NCBI GenBank assembly: GCA_903862885.1
Contig: CAIOZU010000028.1
Coordinates: 1 to 64,000, forward strand
Direction: 5' to 3'
DNA length: 64,000 nucleotides
DNA from: an uncultured Pseudomonadota bacterium
GTDB taxonomy: Bacteria; Pseudomonadota; Gammaproteobacteria; Steroidobacterales; Steroidobacteraceae
Position 1 is the first letter of the stretch. Each line of letters starts with the position of its first letter. Positions 35,309-44,260 of this stretch are shown piece after piece. The translations under genes and the position numbers were made by a program. Below the pieces are notes generated by a model that saw nothing but the letters and a program-made list of their open reading frames with translations, searched no databases and was not told where the DNA came from.

Positions 35309-37726
35309 ATGAAGAGCCATTATCGCGTCGTCATTATTGGTGGCGGCATCGTTGGCACCAGCGTGCTTTATCACCTCGCGCGTCATGGCTGGACAGATCT
35401 TGCATTGATTGAGCGCGCCGAGCTCACAGCAGGGTCGACCTGGCACGCGGCCGCGGGCTTTCATGCGATCAATGACGATCCAAATATCGCGGCACTGCAG
35501 GCGTATACGATTAAGCTATATAAGGAAGTCGAAGCCGAGAGTGGGCAAAACGTCGGTATGCACATGCCAGGGGGCTACAGCATCGCCACGACGCCCGCCC
35601 GCTGGGAGTGGCTAAAATCGGAGTTTGCCGTCTATCAAACGCTCGGCATTGAGGCGCGCCTCGCGACACCAGACCAAATCATTGCGGACTGTCCGATCGT
35701 CGATCCCACCGGTTTACTCGGCGGTTTATTTGATCCACACGAGGGCGCCGTGGATCCTCATGGCGCAACACACGCATTTGCAATCGCAGCGCGTAAAAAA
35801 GGTGCCGATGTTATTTTGCATAATCGCGTATTGGCGTTGACGCCACTACCAAATGGTCATTGGCGGGTCGATACGGAGCAAGGTCCTATCACCGCTGAGC
35901 ACGTCGTCAATGCGGGTGGCTTGTGGGCACGCCGGGTCGGGCAGATGGCAGGCGTTGATCTGCCGATCACACCCATGCAGCACCACTATCTCATTACCGA
36001 GGATTTACCAGAGCTATTGGCCCGAGCGGATGAGATGCCATGCGTCACAGACCTTGAAGGGTTTACCTATCTACAGCAAGAGCGCAAAGGCGTTCTTCTC
36101 GGTGTCTATGAACGCGATCCGCGCCACTGGAAGACGGAAGGCGCTGACTGGGATTACGGCATGGAACTGATTCCGGAGGACATTGATCGAATCAGCCCAG
36201 AACTATTGATCGGCTTCAAGCGCTTCCCTAGTCTTGAGCGCGCGGGCATTCGTAAATGGGTCAATGGCGCCTTTACCTTCACCCCAGATGGCAACCCCTT
36301 AGTAGGTCCAGTCCCTGGTCTTAAAAATTTCTGGGCCGCCTGCGGCTGCATGAGTGGCTTCTCACAGGGCGGCGCCATCGGCAAAGTGCTCTCTAATTGG
36401 ATTGTTGAAGGAGATCCAGGATCCGACATTTTTGGAATGGACGTCGCTCGCTATGGCGCCTTTGCAAGCCATGATCGATACCTAAAAGATATGACGGCAC
36501 AGTTCTATGCGCGTCGTTTTATTATTGCTTATCCGAATGAAGAGCTGCCTGCTGGACGACCACTCAAAATGAACCCGAGCTATGACGCCCAAAGCCGATT
36601 AGGAGCGCGCTTTGGCGTCGTGTGGGGTATGGAAACGCCGCAGTATTACGCCAGTGATGAGCCTCTGTTCATGGAGACCCCTAGCCTTAAACGCTCTGAT
36701 GCCGATCGCTTTGTAAAAACCGAGGTAGAGGCCACGCGAAGCGCGGCGGGTTTATTAGATACCAGTGTCTATGGTCGCTATGAAGTCTCTGGTCCTGGTG
36801 CCGAGCGCTGGCTTAATCATTTACTGGCGAATCGCTTACCCGAGGAGGGTCGCATTCGACTCGCGCCGATGCTGAGCCCATCCGGTCGACTGATGGGTGA
36901 TCTCACCGTGACCCGTTTGAGTCCCACCCGCTTTTGGCTGATCGGTTCTTACTATTTACAAGAATGGCATCTGCGCTGGTTCAATGATCACTTACCAGCC
37001 ACGGGTGTCACTATCCAGAACCTCTCAGAAAGCTGGCTTGGCTTTTCACTGTCAGGACCCAAGTCACGCGATATCCTAGCGCGCCTCACAAAATCGGATG
37101 TATCCAATACGGCGCTACCTTTTATGAGCTGCCAAACGCTCGACGTAGGCCGCACTCAAGCGGTGGTCGCGCGCCTCTCACTCACCGGTGAACTGGGCTA
37201 TGAGCTGACTGTTCCAGCCAGCCAACAGCGTGCGCTGTGGCAGGTCCTGATGGATGCGGGAACCCCCTTGGGCATGAAGCCCATTGGCATGCGCGCTCAA
37301 GATAGTCTGCGTCTTGAGAAAGGCTACGGTGTCTGGTCACTGGAGTTCTCGGCCTCCTACACCCCCGCGATGTGTGGTTTGGAGCGCTTTATTGATTTTA
37401 ACAAAGGCGACTTCATCGGCCGCGAAGCAGCGCTGGCCGCCTCTAAAACAACACCGAATGAAACGCTGGTGCTCATTCGCATCGACGCTCTAGATGCGGA
37501 TGTCACAGGCTACGAGCCGATCTATCATCAAGATCAGCGAGTCGGCTTTATCACCTCGGGATGTTACGGCCATCATGTAAAAGAAAGTCTCGCTCTTGCC
37601 TACGTGCAGACATCACTCGTCAGGTCCGATCCTTCACTCTCTGTCACTGTGGTAGGAGAGCCTCGCGCCGCACGTATCCTTCGTGAGCCGCCCTACGATC
37701 CAAAGGCACTGAAACTGCGCTCATAA
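35309..37726 (+). CDS. Dimethylglycine/sarcosine dehydrogenase-like FAD-GcvT protein
   Basis: An 805-residue two-part enzyme. YRVVIIGGGIVGTSVLYHLA binds FAD, and AGSTWHAAAGFH contains the histidine that carries the covalent flavin in dimethylglycine dehydrogenase. The C-terminal 380 residues are a GcvT fold (LSLTGELGYELTVP, FIDFNKGDFIGREAAL). Such proteins oxidatively remove an N-methyl group and load it on tetrahydrofolate. Dimethylglycine, sarcosine or another N-methyl compound are all possible. The gene follows mttB by 5 bases, with GAGGAA near the preceding stop serving as the ribosome-binding site. Confidence 0.9.
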   Translation: MKSHYRVVIIGGGIVGTSVLYHLARHGWTDLALIERAELTAGSTWHAAAGFHAINDDPNIAALQAYTIKLYKEVEAESGQNVGMHMPGGYSIATTPARWEWLKSEFAVYQTLGIEARLATPDQIIADCPIVDPTGLLGGLFDPHEGAVDPHGATHAFAIAARKKGADVILHNRVLALTPLPNGHWRVDTEQGPITAEHVVNAGGLWARRVGQMAGVDLPITPMQHHYLITEDLPELLARADEMPCVTDLEGFTYLQQERKGVLLGVYERDPRHWKTEGADWDYGMELIPEDIDRISPELLIGFKRFPSLERAGIRKWVNGAFTFTPDGNPLVGPVPGLKNFWAACGCMSGFSQGGAIGKVLSNWIVEGDPGSDIFGMDVARYGAFASHDRYLKDMTAQFYARRFIIAYPNEELPAGRPLKMNPSYDAQSRLGARFGVVWGMETPQYYASDEPLFMETPSLKRSDADRFVKTEVEATRSAAGLLDTSVYGRYEVSGPGAERWLNHLLANRLPEEGRIRLAPMLSPSGRLMGDLTVTRLSPTRFWLIGSYYLQEWHLRWFNDHLPATGVTIQNLSESWLGFSLSGPKSRDILARLTKSDVSNTALPFMSCQTLDVGRTQAVVARLSLTGELGYELTVPASQQRALWQVLMDAGTPLGMKPIGMRAQDSLRLEKGYGVWSLEFSASYTPAMCGLERFIDFNKGDFIGREAALAASKTTPNETLVLIRIDALDADVTGYEPIYHQDQRVGFITSGCYGHHVKESLALAYVQTSLVRSDPSLSVTVVGEPRAARILREPPYDPKALKLRS

Positions 37727-37762
37727 CCGCATTGCTCAGCGGACTTCTTAGGAGTTAGCATC

Positions 37763-39055
37763 ATGCCGCTCGCGACTCAACCGATTCGCATTCGTTGGTG
37801 GATATTTGTTTTTATGAGTGCGTTTGCCATGCTGTCCTATATACAAAGGACGAGTATCGCAGTCGCCGCCGCACAGATGATGCCGGATCTGCATCTGACC
37901 CAAATGCAAATCGGCTGGCTCAATGCGGCTTTCACCACGGCCTATGCTATCGCCCAGCTGCCCGGTGGTTTGATTGGCCAGCGCTTCGGCGCGAGGCTAA
38001 CCTACACCGGCGTCGGGCTCATCGGACTCATCGCTACCATCGCCACCCCCTTAGCACCCGTGTTGCTCGCGGGCACCGGCTTGTTTGTCGCGCTGTTGCT
38101 CGCGCAAGGTTTACTCGGCGCATCCCAGGGGCCCGTCTTTCCCCTGTTTGCCGGTGTCTCACAGGTATGGTTCCCAGAGCGTCAATGGGCCTTCGTTAAT
38201 GGACTGGTCTCCTCCGGCATGAACTTGGGCGGAGCGATGACGCCGCTACTGATTGTGCTGTTAACGGCACACTTTGGATGGCAAGGCGCGCTCTTGTGGG
38301 TGGCGCTGCCTGCCATCCTGTTGACCGTTGCGTGGGCTTGGTATGGTCGAGACACCCCACCAGAGCACCGTTCGGTGACACCCGCCGAACTAGCGGAATT
38401 GCCCTTGCCTTCCCAAAGCAGCCGCGCACCCATGACCATGGCTCGTCTGGTTCGTATTCTAGGTAACCGCAATGTGTTGCTGCTGGCTTTCTCTTACCTT
38501 TGTCTTAACTACGCTTTCTATCTACTGAGTTCGTGGTCGTTTTTATATCTGGTGCAAGTCAGGCATTTCAGCGGCCTAGAAAGTGGCGTTGCCGGTATGC
38601 TGCCATGGATCGGTGCGGGGATCGGGGCCGGCGTGGGCGGTTACTTATCTGATTGGCTGGTGGTGCGCATAGGCTTCCGCTTTGGTTATCACCTAGTACC
38701 GATGTGCTCATTGCCTTTGGCAGGTCTGCTGTTGTTGATTTGTATTGGTGTGCCAACACCCTACGCCGCGGTCTTCTCGCTGGTCCTTGCCTTTCTATCC
38801 ATCGAACTCAATGAGGGGGCCTACTGGGCTGCTACCATGCGAGTCGCCGGTGCGGATACCGCCGCCGCCACCGGTGTACTGAATACCGGTGGCAATATCG
38901 GCGGCATTATTGTGCAGCCTGTGGTGGGCGCGCTCTCCGGCAGCGGTCACTGGCAAGCCGCGTTCGTATCAGGTGCGGCCTTCGCGCTGCTAGCGGCGCT
39001 GTGTTGGTTACTCGTTAATTCTGAAACACCAGACCCAGCAACAAACAGCGCCTAG
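37763..39055 (+). CDS. MFS transporter, anion:cation symporter-like
   Basis: A 430-residue protein with 12 predicted membrane helices. FVFMSAFAMLSYIQRTSIAV, QLPGGLIGQRFGARLTYTG and the late GVLNTGGNIGGIIVQP (GNIGGI) fit the anion:cation symporter group of the major facilitator superfamily. TAGGAG lies at a good distance before the ATG. It is third in the run with the mttB-like and dehydrogenase genes and is probably the importer for the methylated substrate or an exporter of a product. Confidence 0.85.
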   Translation: MPLATQPIRIRWWIFVFMSAFAMLSYIQRTSIAVAAAQMMPDLHLTQMQIGWLNAAFTTAYAIAQLPGGLIGQRFGARLTYTGVGLIGLIATIATPLAPVLLAGTGLFVALLLAQGLLGASQGPVFPLFAGVSQVWFPERQWAFVNGLVSSGMNLGGAMTPLLIVLLTAHFGWQGALLWVALPAILLTVAWAWYGRDTPPEHRSVTPAELAELPLPSQSSRAPMTMARLVRILGNRNVLLLAFSYLCLNYAFYLLSSWSFLYLVQVRHFSGLESGVAGMLPWIGAGIGAGVGGYLSDWLVVRIGFRFGYHLVPMCSLPLAGLLLLICIGVPTPYAAVFSLVLAFLSIELNEGAYWAATMRVAGADTAAATGVLNTGGNIGGIIVQPVVGALSGSGHWQAAFVSGAAFALLAALCWLLVNSETPDPATNSA

Positions 39056-40203
39056 CGAACTTCTTGATAGCCGCCTAACACGCCATCGGGTGACATCACG
39101 ACTTGCCACAGTTGATTGCTTCGGGAACGAAAGCTCGCGGCTGAGGCCATCAAGTAAAAATGCCACATGCGGTGGAACCGTTCGCCATAAGCAGCTTTAA
39201 GCATCGGCCACCCACGCTCAAAGTTCTCGGACCAAGCCATCAAGGTGTGGTCATAGTCAACGCCAAACTCATGCCAGTCCTCAATCGTCCAAAGCCCTTC
39301 TGACGCCGCATCAATCTGACGTCGTGATGGGATTTTTGAATGGGGGAATATGTACTTTTCAATCCATGGATCGTTGGCTTTTTGTGTCTGACGATTACCA
39401 ATGGTGTGTAAAAGCATTAACCCCTCTGGCGCCAATAGCCGACGGGTGGTCTCAAAAAAGACGCGATAATTGCGCTCACCGACATGCTCAAACATCCCGA
39501 TGGAGTAAATTCGATCGTATGTGCCTGTCACACTACGATAATCATCAAAAATCACTTCAACAGGCAAATTCTTGCACCGTTCGCGAGCACTGCCAGCCTG
39601 ATTTTTTGAGATCGTGACACCGGTCACCTGCACCCCGTAGCGTTCCGCTGCGAACTGGGCTGCCCCTCCCCAGCCACAACCAATATCGAGCACCCGCATA
39701 CCTGGCTTAAAACCCAGCTTTCGGCATATCAAATCCAGCTTCGCCTCTTGTGCGAGCGCCAACGTGGGTGCGTTCTTCCAATAGCCACAGCTATAAATTA
39801 AACGAGGATCGAGCATCAAGGTATACAGATCATCGCCCACGTCATAGTGTTGCTCGCCAACCTTGAAAGACCGCTTCGGCGTCTGCAGATTCATCAGCCG
39901 GCTCTTAAGAGCGAGCAACACCTCCCGCATAGCCGGTAGGCGCTTATCGATGGAACCTCGAATGGCGCGAAACAGCAACTCATCAAGGCGCTCTGCATCG
40001 AACCAACCGTTCATATACGCTTCGCCGACGCCGAGAGAACCGCCACCGAGCACCGCATTCCACAACCGTTCATCACGCACCTGTAGATCCCAAGGGCGCG
40101 GTCCATCCACCCGTATGTCGGCGTGTGCCAACCACTCGGTGACCACCTCGGCTGCACCACCTCGGGTCTTCTGCTCTGTGGTATGCGCCGCTCTTTGGTT
40201 CAT
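39052..40203 (-). CDS. cfa: Cyclopropane-fatty-acyl-phospholipid synthase
   Basis: About 383 residues from ATG 40203 (MNQRAAHTTEQ) preceded by GAGGG. SFKVGEQHYDVGDDLYTLML and YSCGYWKNAPTLALAQ are Cfa motifs, VLDIGCGWGGAAQFAAERYG binds S-adenosylmethionine and SIGMFEHVGERNY carries the conserved glutamate and histidine. The enzyme adds a methylene bridge across the double bond of membrane phospholipid acyl chains, typically in late growth. It ends 4 bases inside the convergent transporter end and diverges from the Tat aminotransferase gene. Confidence 0.93.
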   Translation of the reverse strand: MNQRAAHTTEQKTRGGAAEVVTEWLAHADIRVDGPRPWDLQVRDERLWNAVLGGGSLGVGEAYMNGWFDAERLDELLFRAIRGSIDKRLPAMREVLLALKSRLMNLQTPKRSFKVGEQHYDVGDDLYTLMLDPRLIYSCGYWKNAPTLALAQEAKLDLICRKLGFKPGMRVLDIGCGWGGAAQFAAERYGVQVTGVTISKNQAGSARERCKNLPVEVIFDDYRSVTGTYDRIYSIGMFEHVGERNYRVFFETTRRLLAPEGLMLLHTIGNRQTQKANDPWIEKYIFPHSKIPSRRQIDAASEGLWTIEDWHEFGVDYDHTLMAWSENFERGWPMLKAAYGERFHRMWHFYLMASAASFRSRSNQLWQVVMSPDGVLGGYQEVR

Positions 40204-40399
40204 GCCCTCACCCCATTGGAATCTCAGGATTAGGTAAATCCTAGCATCATCGTACGGTGCAGGTAAAAGACCACTGTGATGGTTTCTACGCACGCACCCT
40301 GCCGAGCCTAAGCCGGTTCCGCTCAAGGCTGCCCCGTGTTAGGGTCATGCTGCGTGACCTGATCACGCACGGCGCCCCACGATGTCAGGAGAGAAAGCC

Positions 40400-41581
40400 A
40401 TGGCGGATTCCGCTGAAAGCCTTACCACCCCGGCGGCCGCCACGTTGTCTTCTCTGAGGCAACTGACCGTTAGCCGCCGGAGCGCCCTGTTAGGCGCCGC
40501 CGCTTTGTTCTCTACCGTCACACCACGCGCCCTGCTCGCCGCGGTGCCGCCCGACCCCTCACCACCCACCCCCTCCGTCATCCTGCTGAATGGCAACGAA
40601 AACCCCTACGGCCCCTCGCCAACCGCCCGCCAAGCCATCATCCGAAGCGTCTTTGAGTCCTGTCGTTATGGCGATCAGGCCATCAAGACCTTAATGCAGG
40701 CCATTGCAGCCTACGACCAACTGACCATCGAGCACCTCATCCTAGGCTCTGGTTCCAGCGAGCTGCTGCGCATGTCAGCATTTTTAGCAGCTGAGGGTGG
40801 ATCGGGCGGGGAGGTCATCGCCGCCACACCCACCTATGAGGAACTGCCGGACTTCGCCACTCGACTGGGCCTGCAGGTGATCACCGTGCCGTTGAATGCA
40901 CAGCACCAACATGATTTACCAGCCATGCAAGCCGCGATCACAGACAAGACTCGGCTGATCTATATCTGTAACCCCAATAACCCAACGGCCACCGTGGTGG
41001 GCCTTAAAGCGCTTGAAGACTTCATGCGAGCGGTGCCGGCGAGAACCCGCGTACTTATTGACGAGGCTTACTTTGACTTCATTACAGACTCATCAGCCGG
41101 TTCCGTAATCTCTTGGGTAAAAACCTACCAAAACCTCATCGTCACGCGAACCTTTTCTAAGATTCATGGACTCGCGGGCCTGCGTATCGGCTACGCCTAC
41201 GCCCATCCCACACTCGCCGCACAGCTCACCGCAAAGCAGCTGGCCTACCCCAATATCGCTGGCCTTCGAGCAGCCCTCGCTAGCCTCACCGACTCGGCCT
41301 TCATTCACTCCACAAGAACCGTCCTGCTCGCGGATCGCGCACGCATCGAAGACTGTATTGATCGTCTCGGACTCACGAGAACACGCTCACAGGGTAATTT
41401 TGTGTTTTTTGATGTGCGCCAGCCTTTGGCCGAGTTCTCTAAAAAAATGTTGGCGCACCACATCGCAGTAGGTCGACATTTTACTGGCTACGATCAATGG
41501 GCGCGCATCACGGTGGGCTTGACCTCAGAGGTCAATCACTTGTTAACCGCGTTACCACACGCCCTATCGACTTCAGGCTAA
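40400..41581 (+). CDS. Tat-signal class I/II aminotransferase (HisC-like fold)
   Basis: About 393 residues from ATG 40400 with AGGAGA at 40387-40392. SRRSALLGAAALFSTVTP is a twin-arginine-type signal, so export of the folded enzyme is predicted. LNGNENPYGPSPTARQAI, YICNPNNPTATVVGL, VLIDEAYFDF and TRTFSKIHGLAGLRIGYAY are PLP aminotransferase blocks of the histidinol-phosphate type, with the serine-lysine pair holding the cofactor. A periplasmic aminotransferase of this fold is uncommon, and its substrate is unknown. The ATG at 40382 is an alternative with poorer spacing. Confidence 0.82.
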   Translation: MADSAESLTTPAAATLSSLRQLTVSRRSALLGAAALFSTVTPRALLAAVPPDPSPPTPSVILLNGNENPYGPSPTARQAIIRSVFESCRYGDQAIKTLMQAIAAYDQLTIEHLILGSGSSELLRMSAFLAAEGGSGGEVIAATPTYEELPDFATRLGLQVITVPLNAQHQHDLPAMQAAITDKTRLIYICNPNNPTATVVGLKALEDFMRAVPARTRVLIDEAYFDFITDSSAGSVISWVKTYQNLIVTRTFSKIHGLAGLRIGYAYAHPTLAAQLTAKQLAYPNIAGLRAALASLTDSAFIHSTRTVLLADRARIEDCIDRLGLTRTRSQGNFVFFDVRQPLAEFSKKMLAHHIAVGRHFTGYDQWARITVGLTSEVNHLLTALPHALSTSG

Positions 41582-42154
41582 GCGCGATAGGGATACCCAC
41601 AGTAGCTCGGCCGCTGTAGAACCGGTTAGCTCTAGGGTCACTGGTGTGGCATCACATAGCATCGCGTCTTGTTTTTTTAGTCGCACCTGCTCTTGAGCGC
41701 TTGAGATGACGAGTTCCCCGTCAATACAAAAAACCAGCACCACATCACTATCGACGCGTTTTGTCAGCGGACGGTCCAAGGACAGGCGAGTGACTTGCTG
41801 AGCAAACTGACCGCGGCGAGTCATCACATTAAAATCCAGCAGATTATCGCCTTCTAGTAGGACGTCGGTAACCGCATCTCCCGCAAATGAAAACGGAGGC
41901 GAAGCCGTATCTAGACGCACGGGCGCACCCCCATCTATAGATAAAGAGAGCCCTCCGCCCTCAAGCACGGTGAGGGTGCGATCAATGTCTGGGAATAGGG
42001 AAAAGGGAGCGGACGCCGTGACACGCGCCATACTGATGCGCCAGTCAAAGTGCGTCAACGAAGCATGGGGAGGATACACGGCGATCTCCGTGGTCTCACC
42101 TAAGCCATTTTTCCACGGCATGCGCCGATGTTGAGACGACGGGAGAAAAATCAT
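41573..42154 (-). CDS. HutD/Ves family protein
   Basis: A 193-residue cupin-like protein. MPWKNGLGETTEIAVYP near the start and FDWRISMARVTASAPFS are the constant HutD/Ves patterns. The family is linked by context to histidine use and to cold response, but its function is not settled. No hut genes are nearby. The stop overlaps the end of the convergent aminotransferase by 9 bases. Confidence 0.87.
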   Translation of the reverse strand: MIFLPSSQHRRMPWKNGLGETTEIAVYPPHASLTHFDWRISMARVTASAPFSLFPDIDRTLTVLEGGGLSLSIDGGAPVRLDTASPPFSFAGDAVTDVLLEGDNLLDFNVMTRRGQFAQQVTRLSLDRPLTKRVDSDVVLVFCIDGELVISSAQEQVRLKKQDAMLCDATPVTLELTGSTAAELLWVSLSRLA

Positions 42155-42224
42155 AAAGGGACCTGCGACACATCATCATTAGTCATCACGTGGGCAGCCT
42201 TTCCCTTGGAAATACCTCAGCAAT

Positions 42225-43097
42225 TTACACACGCTTGCCAGATAGTAACAAGATAAGACCTGCGAGAATCACCGCGACCGCTTGCCACTCGGAGGGGCTA
42301 ATCGACTCATGGCCAACCGTCACACCCAGTCCTAGGGCGATGACGGGGTTGACGTAGGTATAACTGGTCGCGACGCCATTTGAAACCTTGCCCAGCAGGT
42401 ACATGTAGGCATTGAAGGCGATTAACGAGCCAAAAACGACGAGATACCCCCAGGCAAGCCACGCCCCTTGAGGGACGATGAGACTCCAGTGTTCGCCGAC
42501 CGACGCGGACAGGCACAACAACACCAGGCCGCCACAGAGCATTTCTGAGGCAAAACCCATCGCACCCGGCGCTAAGCGCAGTGATCGCTGACTCAAGACC
42601 GTGCCCATCGTCCAACCGACACACCCCAGACAGATGGCCAGTAAGCCACCTAAAGAACTTTGGTATGTGGCGCCACGGGTGAGCAAGAGGACACCCACGA
42701 CACCCAAGCAGATGCCTGCCAACTCTAAGCGCCTCGGACGGAGACCCAACGGCAGATGAACGAGCGTGATGAGCAATGGAGTGATGGCAATAAAAGCAAC
42801 CACGAGACCCGACCCAATGGTGAGTTCTGCATACGCTGTCCCACCCATTCCTCCGCCCAACATGAGACTACCCACCACCAATGCACTGAACCACTGGCGT
42901 TTTGTCGGTAGTACGCTGCCCCGCCAGAGGCAATAGCCCATCAATAAGCTACCGGCGACCACAAAGCGAGTCCCCATCAAGAAGAAGGGTGGAAATCCGA
43001 CCAAGGCCAAGCGAATGACCAAATAAGTCGACCCCCACACAAACCAAGTGGCGGCAATACATACCAGCACGCGAGTAGACAAGGTGGAGCGGTTCAT
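42225..43097 (-). CDS. EamA-family (DMT) transporter, YedA-like
   Basis: A 290-residue inner-membrane protein with 10 hydrophobic segments in two EamA repeats. ATWFVWGSTYLVIRLAL begins repeat one, and SYTYVNPVIALGLGV with a final positive end (LSGKRV) closes repeat two. The drug/metabolite transporter family usually exports metabolites. It is the last ordinary gene before the plasmid block and about 120 bases separate it from virB11. Confidence 0.88.
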   Translation of the reverse strand: MNRSTLSTRVLVCIAATWFVWGSTYLVIRLALVGFPPFFLMGTRFVVAGSLLMGYCLWRGSVLPTKRQWFSALVVGSLMLGGGMGGTAYAELTIGSGLVVAFIAITPLLITLVHLPLGLRPRRLELAGICLGVVGVLLLTRGATYQSSLGGLLAICLGCVGWTMGTVLSQRSLRLAPGAMGFASEMLCGGLVLLCLSASVGEHWSLIVPQGAWLAWGYLVVFGSLIAFNAYMYLLGKVSNGVATSYTYVNPVIALGLGVTVGHESISPSEWQAVAVILAGLILLLSGKRV

Positions 43098-43219
43098 CCA
43101 ATCGACCTAATGGTGTCGCTCCCTGCGCTTAGAGACGGGCGCGATGATGGAGGGAATTACAGTCTATCGCTCTCCAACGGGGTGGACAATGCTCTTTTCC
43201 ACACCCGATGTGATTCTCG

Positions 43220-44260
43220 CTATCCACACACGCGATAGGCCAGCGCGCCAGACTCGGCTCCAACCCAATAGACATCGCTGATACCGCGGTGTGTTCCTCG
43301 CCGTACGCAATGCACCACCACATCCACAATAGAGTGTAGCAATCGTAAAATGTCTGCCAACGCCAGTTCACGCCCCGGCGCACTCTCCTTCACCAACAGC
43401 GCCAGCTGTTCAAAGGCCAAGGCGGGGCTCCCCGCATGAACACTGGTAATCGATCCGGGATGACCTGAACTGACATTACGCAAAAAATAGTAGGCCTCCT
43501 CTCCACGCAGTTCGGCCAACAAGATTCGATCCGGTCTCAGTCGCAGGCACGCTTCTAGTAGCTGTTTGGGAGTCACCCGTGCCCTGCCTTGACCATCTTT
43601 TGAGTAAAACAGTCGAACAGAATTTTGATGTCGGCTAAAATCAAGTTCGGCGGCATCCTCTATACTGATGAGGCGTTCATCGACGGCGATCTCCTGAATG
43701 AGCGCCTTAGTCAGGGTGGTCTTACCGGATCCGGTAGCTCCCGCCACGACGATATTCAACTTGGCTTTTACGGCTAAAGACAAGAATCGCGCCCAATCCT
43801 TGGCTGCGAAGGCGCTGTGCAGGTTGCCATCCTGGTCTGACCGCTCAGGCAACCAGCCGGGCTGTGTTGTAAAAAACTGGCGCTCAGCCAACTGACCCAC
43901 ACTCCACACTTGTTGGTTTGGTCTACGTACCGCCATTACCACATGACCCTTTAGCGTCGCGGGGGGCAACACCAACTGCACGCGCTCTCCATCTGGCAAA
44001 GTCGCTGATAGGAGCGGTGTCTCATCATTCACCCGCTGATCACTGAATGTGGCCAGCAATCGAGAAAAGTGTTTGGCCCACGCAGACGTAGCCCAAGGTG
44101 CCGGCACACAGCGCCAACCCCCTCCATCCTCCAGAAAGAGTTCGCCGGGGCGTTGCATACACACCTCGGTGACCCCCGGAAGAGCCAAGCACGAACGTAA
44201 TTGCTTGATGTAGTGATGCAACGAGCTAACGTTTGCTCTGAGTGGCGCGTCAATCGCCAT
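43220..44260 (-). CDS. virB11: VirB11-type secretion ATPase
   Basis: About 346 residues from ATG 44260. VVAGATGSGKTTLTKALIQ is the Walker A loop, SIEDAAELDFSRHQNSVRLF the Asp box region, and DRILLAELRGEEAYYFL with GHPGSITSVHAGSP the Walker B and His box of hexameric secretion ATPases. It powers pilus assembly and substrate transfer at the inner face of the type IV secretion complex. The start overlaps virB10 by 11 bases; ATG 44275 and GTG 44281 are alternatives. It is the last gene of the virB run. Confidence 0.93.
   Translation of the reverse strand: MAIDAPLRANVSSLHHYIKQLRSCLALPGVTEVCMQRPGELFLEDGGGWRCVPAPWATSAWAKHFSRLLATFSDQRVNDETPLLSATLPDGERVQLVLPPATLKGHVVMAVRRPNQQVWSVGQLAERQFFTTQPGWLPERSDQDGNLHSAFAAKDWARFLSLAVKAKLNIVVAGATGSGKTTLTKALIQEIAVDERLISIEDAAELDFSRHQNSVRLFYSKDGQGRARVTPKQLLEACLRLRPDRILLAELRGEEAYYFLRNVSSGHPGSITSVHAGSPALAFEQLALLVKESAPGRELALADILRLLHSIVDVVVHCVRRGTHRGISDVYWVGAESGALAYRVCG

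Noticed and set aside
43129-43383. 84-residue minus-strand frame running past the virB11 end
   Set aside because: Most of it overlaps virB11 in another frame and it shows no motif.
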